A DNA stretch of 64,000 nucleotides from Melanocharis versteri (Eukaryota; Chordata; Aves; Passeriformes; Melanocharitidae), in assembly GCA_013397845.1 (NCBI GenBank), contig VZTG01010518.1, forward strand, positions 62,001 to 126,000, in the 5' to 3' direction. Of the stretch, positions 39,501 to 51,099 are shown in pieces. The first letter of the stretch is position 1. Each line of letters begins with the position of its first letter. The notes under the pieces were generated by a model. It did not search any database. It was given only the letters and a program-made list of their open reading frames with translations, and had not been told where the DNA came from. Both the position numbers and the translations under genes were made by a program.

Positions 39501-42500
39501 AAAAAGCCTCTGGTTTCTGCACATCAGTAATATTTTCTAATATAAGTGATACAGTTAAAAAGGCAGCATAAAATCTTAAAGTCATTGTTTCACTTCCTTG
39601 GGCACTAGAAAGAATTAGAAACTATGCCTGTTTATCTGGCGTTTATCTCAAACATGTGTGAACTACCAAAAGTAAAAAGAAGCTATTTGTAGAGAACAAA
39701 TATCTTTCCTTATCTACTTTTTCTTCAGGCCACTGAATCTTAACTGGCAAACAGAAATGGGTTTGTGGCTCAGTGACTTATCAGTCTTCATCAGAAACAT
39801 TTATTTACAAGCTGTTTCTCAAAGTTGACTGTGTTATACAGTAAATTCAAGTGTTTTATAAGCTAAGAGTCAGCACTTAAGCAAACTGATAAAACGTCAT
39901 TTACATGAACAGTAGCACATCTATGCTTTTGACCCAACATGTTTACTCACAGATGAAGTATTAGTCTCAGTCTAGAGGTTTAGTTCGCTACAGTACAGGA
40001 TTATTTCTGAAATTGACAAAGCTAGCTTAGTCTAGCTCCTGGGTAAAATACCAGGGATGCCCTTGGTTCATTAGAGGTACAAACAGAGGTTTATACAGGG
40101 CATGCTGCACCTCCATCCCTCCTCACTCCTCATCCTGACCTTCCCCAGAATTACCAGCCCCTGCTGCAAGCTCATCACCCCTGTGCCTCTACTGCTCATT
40201 TGGATTTTCTTTGAATCCACGTATTTTCCTCTCTTTGGAAAGTCACTGAAGCTCCTTTACGTAGGTCAGCTGTGTGCTAGCTATATCCACAGTCTGGTGA
40301 GAGGCTCCTTTTTGCTGTTTCTTGTGAGGTTTCTTGCACTTTCCTTGGAAGGCACTCCTTGGCCTGTTGGTGCCAAAGACAACTTATGAGGTTTGCAGGC
40401 TTGGCTGCCGGAATTAGTATGACGCACCTCTTTGTAACTGTGTTCTTAATGTTCTCCTACCACAACTGCTTCACAGCAATTCTCAAGAAATCACAAAAGG
40501 GTTTCCTGGACTGCCAGCAGTTGAAAAAACTCCAGGTGGAGTCTGCCAACACCAATTTCTGTTATTCCAAGAGGAAAAGTTATTTTGTACCCTAGAGAAA
40601 TGAACTGTGCAGAGAGGGAAGAAGATCCTGGGAGTTCAGAGTGTAGGTGTGAGAGACAGGCGATTCCAGTCTGTAGAAGACTGAATCCTTTTGAAGAAGG
40701 ATATGTTTCTCTTGACCTCTGAAGCTGACTTTGGATTCAGTTTAGGGTTCCTTTCTCCTTGAGACACTAGCAGTTTTCTTTAAATCTAAACAATGTCTAA
40801 TTTAGAGAGCTAAAGGATAAAAATTATTTCCTTTCATATCTATTGCCTTAAAAATATGCAGATCAAAGCCATATAGACTGCAAATAATGTAGTATGCAAA
40901 CTGACGTATAGGATCTTTGTGCATAGAATTTATTACAAACACAGGTCCAAGTCTATTAAGACACTGAGATTAAAAAGAAAAAAATAATGAGAAAATGAAA
41001 ATGCATCTTGAAAAATTAATCTAACAAAAAAATTACAGACCATTGAAATCTTAATATTTTTTGGAATTTGAGTAGGAGAGCTTAGTTATATTTCTCCTTT
41101 GCCCCCTATATTCGCCTTAAATTCCGCCTTCCAACTGTTTCTTCGGGAATGCTTATATTCCCCAGTTCCAACATAAATAGTTGGTCTCTTTCTGCCAATC
41201 TAGTCATAGTCCAGTAGTACTTTACATGCTTTCCAATTTATCTGGGCAGCCTTGTGAGCATGTTTAATGGCAGAGATAGATGGCAGAGTTACTCCCCTAC
41301 TTGTCTCAGTGTTACAGACTTCCTCTTTAGTCAAGACAATTTCTAAGGCAAATATAATATTTACTACATCCTGTACATCTCTTCCTCTTATAGCCACGGT
41401 TAAAACTTATCTTAATAGTCCCACAAACACAAAATTAGAACCAGGAAAGAGGTTGTACTTTCCTGTTACATAGTTTCTCCATCAGCAGCAAACCCTGACA
41501 AAACCTCTCAGTGGGGAGTTAAACTTTGACATGGAGCATATCTCCATGAAACATTTAGAGTTAGGGAGTTAATGGACCATATCCTCCATTAGCTAAAAAT
41601 CAAGTTAAGCCTAATGAAAATGAAGGTGGCTGATAATTATTGCAGATATATCCTGTTCAGGTGCCTCCTTCAAGACATGCCCATTTTGTCTACCTTTTAG
41701 ACAGGAATGAGGTAGCAAGGCCATAAAAGCCTGGAACAACCTCAAGGATTCCTATGTACCAAATAAGTATTTCACTATGGCAAAAAAATAAAGTCAGAGG
41801 ACAACTGGATAAAGGCTATAGAATTGCATCCACATAGACATGCTGGATATTAACTCCTGGTTTATGTATCTTTCTTTCTTTTAACTTCTCTCATGTAATT
41901 TTTGCAGTTTTCATTCTTTTAACTTATTTTCTGCTCAGTAACTTGCGTGTGTTGCCCACTTAAATGAACTTCCAGATAAATAAAAGGTTGAAAAGAATAA
42001 TATAAATAATTTTATTGCTATTTAATAAGTGAGTCACAGTTACCTGGAATACAGAAGTGAGGAGGCATCAGCTATGCATAAGTCAGTAAGGCAAATACAA
42101 TCTTGGGCTTCACTACATTAAGAAGATAAATGGCATTAGTCACCTCTTACCAGAAACTCATTTACTCAAAGTAAAACTCATTTCACTATTAGCTTTCCTA
42201 ATTTTTCGATAAGTAGACAGTCCTTTTTTTGGAAAACCAGACTAACTCTTTCGCTTACATTTCTCAATCCTCTTTTTTAGGAAAAAACCCTTTGTCACAC
42301 AGGCCATAGCTTATAAAAATCCAAAATAGGGAAAATTGAAGGAAACATGATCAATTTTAAGAAGCCAAGTGTGTAGAGGGGCCTGTCACTCATTCTTTGA
42401 AACTGTAAACTTCAGAATTTTGAAGCTGCTCTGGGAAGAGAAATACACAATCCATGTACTACAGGTTTTGGTCTTTTCTTTCAATTCAAATCTGTTTTGA

Positions 42501-44310
42501 AACAGCTTTCTTAGTTTTTTGAGCTGCCTCTGAATTCGCCTGTTTGTCCTCAGTTAGCTGTTCCTCAGCAAGCTTTGTTCCTTGCCTATTCTCCTAAATC
42601 AGGAAGACCAACCCTTGGCCATTGCCCAATTTGCCCTTTCCCACCTCTGAACACCACAGGCTGTCAGACTGTATGCTCCACTACTGTGCTAATGACAAGG
42701 GAGCTCTGCTTCTAAAAGAAAATCAGGACACCAGATCTGGAAATAACTCCTGGAACACTAATAAGTTTACTGGATACTGAGAAGAGAACTGAAGGAGATA
42801 GAGCTGAACGTCACCCATGCTGAAGTTGTAGAGTTGAAATAGTCCTCGAGGTAAATGAAAACAAATAAATTGTATTATTTCCCCTTTTGTTGTGAAGGAA
42901 ACACAACTAGAGGCTTCCTTCTTGGCTTCTGAAGGTGGTGTCCTCTACAAATGCACAGCTTTGCAGAACCAGGAAGAGACTCTTGAATCCCCATGTCAGT
43001 GTAGAGTAAAACTTACACTGCTGGTAGGGCAACCCCCTCCCTGCCACCCCCAGGAGCACTGGACAAAGACCAATAACTCCTGTGGTATAATACATGTGCA
43101 TAGAGCGTCTCACATTACTTGACAAATCTGCCAGAAGAACTGAGTCTTGCATAGCATTTTGATAAATCATTCATGAATAGATTTTCTTTCACCTTTGCAT
43201 GTGGATTAAGGAGAAGGGAGTAAAGGGGGAAATGTAGATGTCATACCAGGAACAACACAAATGAAAAGAGTCTTGCGTGAAAATCTAAAATTCCCCAGCC
43301 CACTTTCCCAATTTCCAGGGAAATACGTGCATTTGAGTAGGTGTGTCTGTTTGCTGCCTTTTCTGCCTGATATGCAGACGGAAATGCTTGCATCCTGCCC
43401 ACTATCCATCAAAAATTTGACTGAGGAAATAGATCCTCTTTGCCTACCGGCATTCAAGCCTAAACTCCAGACAGAGAGTGGTATCATTTCCTGTACACTA
43501 TGAGGAAGACAGAGAAGTCCGTTTTTCCTGAAAATGTTGGTCAATGTGACTTAACTTTCAGGCAGTAACCTGTTAAAGGGGGCAGTTTCTTGTATGAGGC
43601 TAAAGACTGACAAGAGGGCACTTATGGGATTGGGCTGTGAGCATGTGACAAAGATAAAATACTGTCTGGATGGCTGTGGACAACTCCAGCAAGGAAGGGA
43701 GACCCCAGTTTGCGGGGAGATGAGGAGGGCTGATGCGGGACCTTTGTGTATAGCACTGTGTTGTGCTGGTTTTTGCTTGGATGAGTGTCATGATAGTTAT
43801 GTTCATGGATTTACCTGAGAAAAGCTGTCTGGGAGATCAGCAGGGGCTGCAAGAACCTCTATGCTTTTCCCCCTCTATGACAAATATCAAGACTTGACCA
43901 AATAAAGACCAAACTTCTGTGCAAAGATCCCAACCTCGTGACCCAAAGAAAAAACTGAAGAACTTACTGAATACTGAAGAAACAATTTTGAAATTAAGAA
44001 TCAACAACAGTTAGCCAAAAAAGAGAAAAACATGGTGTTCAGGCTGAATTTACAAAGGAGGAATAGCAGTTCAACAAAGTACCAGGAACAAAGACCTGAA
44101 AGTAAGAAGGTGAGCAAAGCTCTCAAAGTCAGACAAGCAAAAACATTATCCTGGTGTGCACAGTTGGCAAAACAGAGAAAAAGAGCCACTTCAGACAACC
44201 AGGATGCTCTCAGGCTCAGAGGTAACAAAGAATGGGGAAGAAAGGGCAGCAGAGCTGAAAATGCCTTCGTGACTCACAGCAATTGGAAAGTACATGATTA
44301 CATAAAAGGA

Positions 44311-44560
44311 GGAGAGGAAATGGCCTCAAGTTGCGCCAGGGGATGTTTAGGTTAGATATTAGGAAAAGTTTCTTCACGGCAAGGGTTGTCATGCATAGGA
44401 ACACGCTGCCCAGGGAAGTGGTGGAGTCACCATCTCTGGAAGTGTTCAAAAAGCTTGTGGATATGGCACTTGAGGACATAGTCTAGTGGTGAACGTGGTG
44501 GTGGTGGGTTGACAGTTGGACTTGCTGATGTTAGAGGTTTTTTCCAACCTTAACAGGTAT
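44311..44560 (+). mobile_element. CR1 non-LTR retroposon, 3' fragment
   Basis: ATGGCCTCAAGTTGCGCCAG, TTAGATATTAGGAAAAGTTT, CTGCCCAGGGAAGTGGTGGA and TTGATGTTAGAGG-like blocks, ending near TTTCCAACCTTAACAGG, are the last 250 bases of a CR1. The end has decayed and the terminal repeat is only weakly visible. Confidence 0.92.
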
Positions 44561-46468
44561 GTTTCTCTAAAAAGAGTACATCTAATTTTACAGCTAAAAG
44601 GGGAGTCATTCATCCCTCTCAGACCAGTATAATGGGCTATGAGGGATGACCACAGTGGATTCATTCAGTTCCAGGCAAAAAAACTTTTGAACAGTAGTTC
44701 CATAACCATTGGACCTAATAAAAACTCATTTCCTAGAGGGTTCTGTCTTCTCGTTCCAGTGAAACTTTACCTGAACTGCACTAAATGGAATTTCAATTGA
44801 ACTATGCTAATATTATTCCTTCAAGCTAAGAGATTATGAATGTGCCAGCTTTCAGTCAGTATATTCATCTTATTGGACATCACAAAACCCACCCATGAGG
44901 TCTGATGTTTTAGAATGTGTGGGGCAATGAAGCCTTGTTTCCAACATATAAACATTTTGATGTTCAGCTCTCATGCTGATTCCCTGTGTGATAAGGGGTA
45001 AATTAATATTGAAGCTTTTCCTGAAGTGGAAGGACTTTAATAGAGATATCCTAATAAATCTTCTTTCTTTTACCTGGCTAACTAATTTCTCTAGCTTTAC
45101 AGAAACTTACATAAACTTGAGACATCTATTCATCTGCCAGATTTGATTGAAATTGGCCAAAGATCCAGAAAGTATTCTGGGGAAGAGACAGATGTTTACT
45201 CTAGGGAACACATCATTATTGTGTAACACATATTGTATAAATAAGTGGTATGGTGATTATTTAAAGAGTGGATCTTTTCTGCTAACTTCCAATGGTAAAG
45301 TTTTGGGTGTTTTGACTGACTTGGAATACTTCTTTCCTGGACACATTCACAAGGCTTTGCCAAGTGCCCCTAGCAAAGAGCGCGTCTGTGTGTACTCACT
45401 GCTGCTTCTGGAAAACGCTGTTTCTGCAGACAGGGGTTGGCTTGTGTTCAGCAAGGCCAGAAAGCACAATCAATTTTTGAATGTTCACAGGGTCAAACAT
45501 TTGCACAGCTGGCATATTACTTCAGAGGGAGGAAAAAAAAGTGAAAGCATTTGTAGGAGAAAAAATCTGCAGGATAAGAACAGAGTGTGTATAATTTTGT
45601 AGTGATCTCCATAGCTTCTGGACTCCAACCCTCTAGTTTTGATTAGCATTTCCCTACTGCTTAATTCCAGAGCCAATAACATGGTCTCTGTTCTCTATGA
45701 TTCCTGTTTGCTGCTTTCCCTATAAATGTACATTGACCCTCATTGCTTGCTAACAAGGTCCTATGCCAACTCTTCTCTGATATTTACTTCTTGCAAATAG
45801 AAAGTCTTTATGTCTGAAATAATTCTAGTTCAGTTTACACTGGAATGTCTCTGGGGTCAGTTTATCACGCACAGCTGATAACAAGTGAAAGGTATGCCCT
45901 GTGTGGCTCATCTAACTTAATGTGCTACCACCCCCGCGAACAGGATAAGTCAGATAGTACATCTTCTACCAGTCATGGCTCGAGACTGCATTTCAATGGA
46001 CTATTAAGCAGCTTGTGATTCATGCAGAACCATGATATACCTGAAGGATTTCCCACCACTACCAGCCTAATTTTATCAGTGTAACCATGCTAATTGGGGA
46101 AGTCTTCCTCTTTACAGTACTTGCCAGTACATTCCTCCATGCTTTTCCTTGTACATATATATGAATACAATTACGTGTGTCTATTAGATATGATATGGTA
46201 TGATGTGATATGATTAGTATAATCTCCAGGGTACCTGGTCCTAACTGCATGAGACTGCCTCCTTGCCATATGTCTTTGCGCAATCCTGGTACAATTCTGG
46301 GCAGGGCACATCATTATGGCATTTTTCCCTCAGGTCCTATGCATAGTCTGGTGCATAAATACCTAATGATTTATTTTCTTGCTGTCTTTCATGTTCCAGA
46401 AAGTTCCTAGACTTCTAATTGTAAGGCTGATTGTGTGGCTGAAATATCCCAGATGAATAAAATATTTT
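44561..46468. other. Intergenic DNA between two CR1 copies
   Basis: A 151-codon plus-strand frame at 45147-45602 shows no domain or family resemblance. A degenerate ATATG/ATGATGTG tract lies at 46187-46220. Nothing else is recognised. Confidence 0.5.
46187..46220 (+). repeat. Degenerate GATAT/GATGT repeat
   Basis: Irregular run of TGATATG, GTATGATGTG and ATATGATTAG words. Confidence 0.6.
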
Positions 46469-47265
46469 AGAATCATAGAATGGGTTTGATTGGAAGGGAC
46501 CCTAAAGATCATCTAGTCACAGCCATGAGCAGAGATACCACTCATTAGACCAGGTTGCTCAAAGTTCCATCCAACCTGGTCTTGAAGACTTCCAGGGATG
46601 GGGCAGCCCAACCTTTCTGGGCAACTTGTTCCCGTCCTTCACCACCCTCTGAGTAAATAATTTCCCCGTAACATCTAACCTAACCCTGCCCTCTTTTAGT
46701 TTAAAACCACTGTCCTTGTCCTGCCACTATCTGCTTGTATAAGATGTCCCTCTCCAGCTTTCTTGTANCACAGCCATGAGCAGAGATACCACTCATTAGA
46801 CCAGGTTGCTCATAGTTCCATCCAACCTGGTCTTGAAGACTTCCAGGGATGGGGCAGCCCAACCTTTCTGGGCAACTTGTTCCCGTCCTTCACCACCCTC
46901 TGAGTAAATAATTTCCCCGTAACATCTACCCTAAACCTGCCCTCTTTTAGTTTAAAACCATTGTCCTTGTCCTGCCACTATCTGCTTGTATAAGATGTCC
47001 CTCTCCAGCTTTCTTGTAGGCCACCTTAAAGTACTGGCAGGTGCTCTGTGCTCTTCCCAAAGCCTTCTCTTCTCCAGGCTGAACGGCCCCATCTCTCTCA
47101 GCCTGTCTTCCTAGGAGAGGTGTTCCAGTCCTGTGATAACTTAGTGGCTCTACTCTGGACTCGTTCCAACAGGTCCATGTCTTTCTTGAGCTGAGGTCCC
47201 CAAACCTGGACACAGCACTGCATGTGGGGGTCTCACAAAGGCAGAATGGAGGGGGAGAATCACCT
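46469..47265 (-). mobile_element. CR1 non-LTR retroposon with internal tandem duplication
   Basis: Starts AGAATCATAGAATGGGTTTG and ATTGGAAGGGACCCTAAAG, the reverse complement of the CR1 3' end. It runs through AACCTGGTCTTGAAGACTTC, CTTCTCTTCTCCAGGCTGAA and CACAGCACTGCATGTGGGGG to GAGGGGGAGAATCACCT. The 250-base segment 46518-46767 is repeated at 46769-47018, so the true CR1 content is about 546 bases plus the duplication. Confidence 0.93.
46518..47018. repeat. 250-bp tandem duplication with an N at the junction
   Basis: 46518-46767 and 46769-47018 are both 250 bases, start CACAGCCATGAGCAGAGATA, end TTTCTTGTA, and differ at only about four positions. The single ambiguous base (46768) lies between them. 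This is either a real recent duplication or two overlapping reads or contigs joined end to end instead of merged. Confidence 0.9.
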
Positions 47266-50200
47266 AGACCTAAAGTAGTTGTGAAAGGTTGCTACTGGAG
47301 GAAACTGGATCTCAGCTCTTGAAGTAAAACTAGTCATCCTAATGGCAAAAGTCAGCTCAGTAACACCTGAGGAACAGGTTTTAAACTGATGGGCTTGAAT
47401 CTGTAAGAAAACCCCAAACTGCCAAAACAAACAGATGAAAAAAGAATAGCACAATGCTTTCTGGCTTGTCTGCATGCTAGACAGGGTGGAGGCAGACTTA
47501 TCCTGAGCCCCAGTGCTCCAGCAAGGGCTCCCAGCACTGCCTGGAGCTCCTGCTGCCACCAGAAAACATTGCTGGTTACCAAGGAGCAAGACCTCTCTGC
47601 TATCTACACCAGTGCTATCAGACGTTTTTCTTGTTCAAACTGAAACAGAAGAAAGGGACACATCTCCTTCCTACCCAGCATTTTGTTAACAGCCCTGTTA
47701 GTGAAAGATTAGAATCCAAAGAAGAGCAACAAAAGGAGAACCAGACTATGAAGTAAACTACATGGCATTGTCCCATAGGTGTTTCCACCCTTGGAAAAGG
47801 GAACATGAGCCCTAACAGTATGTCTCACAATACGTATCAAATTTTCCATTACTTTGTGATAGCGATGTGTGACAACAGTTACAGAGAAGGAAGGAAGGGT
47901 TTGACCATGTTGTGGTAATATTGAATGTATGTATTTTATGATCTACAGTTACAGGATTATGTAGACAAGGAAAACTTTGCCTCCAGCTCTGAATTTGGGG
48001 ATTTTTCTCATATTTGATATAAATAACTCATGTTGCTGGTCAGGGAACTTATAAATTAGCACGTACATCTGTGATCTTGAAACTGAAGTTTCTACATTAC
48101 TTCTTTTTTTTCTTTTTTGGCTTCTAAAAATGGCAAAAATACAAAAGCCCTGAGGACACCCAAATGAAAAATGAACCCTCTGACACAAGTCTTAAAAGAA
48201 CGGATCCCCACAAGCAGATGGGCCCCACCTTGCAGCAAATTGAACAAATAAAGAGTAATTTATCTTTAGGTGCAGTAAGCATCATACAAAAGTTTGCCAA
48301 AGGCTGGATAATTCCATAAAGCTACTCAACAAGAAGCCAGAATTGATTAGAAATGAAAGGTCTCACACCACCACCCTGACTACTCAGCTCCTAATCAGGT
48401 TATCAGGCAGTAGGGCTTTTCTTAATTGATGTAGTCTTTTATCGAATGAGGGTGTTATCTCATTGGTGAGGTCATAAAAAGTGAGTCACACAGAGTCAAT
48501 AGGATATCTAGCACAAAGGCGATGGTATGCATTAGAGAGGCTAAAGATACCGCAGGTACTGTAGGTGCTGTTTACAGGCAACTGCTAAGTGTTGTGTCTC
48601 CCTTCAACCTTCAGAAAAAGCTGTTGTAACCTCATTTTAAGCTGTGCCTACTGTTCAGAATAATTCTGCTTATCATGTTTTGATATTGTTGCCTTGGCAA
48701 TGCTGTGAGATGTTTTGAACCCAGGGCCTAATTTTTCATTTTCGATTGCCCCAGCTGAGATTTTAATTTAGCTAAGTGGAATGCATTCTCTGAGCACTGA
48801 GCTCTGTGTGGTTAAACTGGCAATGAACTCATACTAAGTAAAGAAAAATGAACACTTTGAATTAAGTATTTTGCAGTTTTACCAAATTTTTACCTTAAGA
48901 ATAGCTGCCAGTCAGAACTGGATTTCTTATCTTGGAGATCTCTGTGATGATTCTGGGATTCATACCTGAATTCTTGTATGACTTTTGGTAAGCCTTTGGC
49001 TTTGATTTTCTTCCACTCTTACGTACCTAACTCTTCGGTGTTGTACTCTTGCATGAAAACCAGTGCCTTCTTAGCTTTCCTTTTTTTTTCTGCTTTTCCT
49101 ATAAATTAAGAAAAAATGAATCCATAAACAAACCCAAGGAATTTGACTAACTCTTAGGGGAATCTGAGCAAAGTCCATTCCTAAAAAATCCTTCCATACT
49201 AGTGCCATCATCCTGTTGCTAGTGCTTTAAGCCCCAGAAAATAATGCACTGTGTTAAAAGAGCTGATCATGAGATCAGCATGGAAAAGATTTTGTATCTG
49301 AAGTTAACTTTTAAACCGAACCAAAAACTTTAAAGCTGGTCAAAGCATCGTGCGCTCAAATTAGAAATATTTTCTTTCATTTTCAAGTCACTAATAATGC
49401 TTTTAAACATAGAATGACTCAAATGTACAAGGCAGAAAGAAATTTATCTTTAGGTGCAGAGATTTTTTCTTTTTATAGAATATCACCAAGTCCAACTTAT
49501 CGGTGTCTAATGCATTGGTGATGGTAGTTAGACACTCATCCTTCGGGTTTGAATTTCAGCCTGGAGGGCAGAATGCCCAGTTTGTTGTTGAGGTGTGCTG
49601 GGTTTCACTGTACAGCATCCCTGGCACACAGAGCACACAGGGACTCAGCTTCACTGTCCCGTTACAAACCATCAGTGTTTGGTTTACCAGGCGCGCTGAG
49701 GCTGTGGCTTCTTCCACTTTTCTTCTCTCTTAGTCACTTAACAAAATACTCTGGTCAGCTGCATCAAGTGCAGTGTTTTGTCGTATGCCAGAAATGGCAT
49801 TTAACATTATGTCTGATGGAGAAATTACTTCATTCTGAGAGCAACAAAAGAGCAGCTGTAGCTGGAAAATGCTTCCAAGCAGTATTGCAACAAGAATGAC
49901 CTGAAGAACAGAAAGCATCATCTCACACAGGAAATTAATAAGTCTTAAAGATTAAACAAGTTATGCCCATTAAAATTTTGCAAGAAAAAAAAAATCCTTC
50001 CAGTGTGCCCTACAAAATGATGTGAAGCTTTGGCTTCAAATAAGGTGAAAAACTGTTAAAGACCCTCCCACGCCCTGCTAAAGCCAACAGACTGCAAAGC
50101 AAGCATTCCCACTTAACCTAGGTGCCTCTAATCCATAATTGTATCATCAGAGAGTCTAAATAGTCTTAGGGGAATGAGAAACCCTAGGCAGAGATCTTCC

Positions 50201-51099
50201 TGCCACTGAGTTTGAACACCTTAAGGTAATACTGAACAAATTTCTACCCTTTTAGACAGAATAAAATCCCAACTATCACCTTACTGCTGTTAGACCCAAT
50301 CTGTACATGCTGCCCTCAAGAGATCAGGTAGTAGAGCGCTGCTCAAATGAGAATTGACATTATTGATTAAACAGATTGTGTGCGATAAAAAAAAGGTTCA
50401 TTCAACTAAGGAGTTGAAAGTTTAATTTGAATGTTGCTTCTTAGATTTGAGAGCTCCACTGCCCTTACAAAGGCACTTAAGCAAAGCTGGAAATCGATTC
50501 TGTGTTTCATGACCTATCCATATGCACAGAAATTCATTGTACCAGAGTAACTTTGTCTACTAAAGACCGCTGTAGTAATAAATTTTAAAGAAGATTAGTT
50601 TACTTAGTTGGTGTATATGAGATAATAAATACAGAGTGTACTTTCCAAATGAGAATTGGATAATCTCTCGATACATAGTTTTATCCTGGTAATAAAGGAC
50701 AGATAGTGAATAGCTTAGGGAAGTAGTACTGAAATGTGAAGTCTTATTTCTACCAACATCAAGGCAACTTCGAGCCTTAGCTCCACTGACTGCAACTCAC
50801 CATCTCCCAGCTGCTGCGGAGTATTGTTCAATCTGTGCTATAGTTCAGTGGCTTCCTATTAGACAGCTGCCATTAAACCACAACATTGCCTTCCAGAAAG
50901 ACAGCTCTTTATAGTCACGTAGAATGACCTAATTTCCAGGTTTCCAAGGAGGTGAATGCAGGTAGATGTTTTAGGTAAGTTACTCAAACTATATGCAAAA
51001 GATCACACTGGAGTGGTACTCAACCCACAGATTTTTATGATAGCATCTTTATGCCAACAGGAAAGCAATGGGTGTGTTTTTGGAGAATTTTGGGTAAAT
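47266..51099. other. Intergenic DNA, no gene seen
   Basis: AT-rich unique sequence with short T-runs (48101-48118) and A-runs (49985-49993). Open frames are short and unremarkable. Confidence 0.5.

Larger units (their letters stand above)
28481..44310. other. Long gene-free stretch
   Basis: About 16 kb without a convincing exon. It contains CAAA-type (28697-28732), TTTA/TCTA (33485-33511) and TTTG (33546-33565) microsatellites. A somewhat GC-richer block at 36080-36880 has long but unrecognised minus-strand frames, and a CRE-like TTACGTCA lies at 34691. Other open frames carry no recognisable motif. Confidence 0.5.

Noticed and set aside
45147..45602. 151-codon plus-strand frame
   Set aside because: No family resemblance and no promoter or polyadenylation context. 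Chance frames of this length are expected in 64 kb read in six frames.
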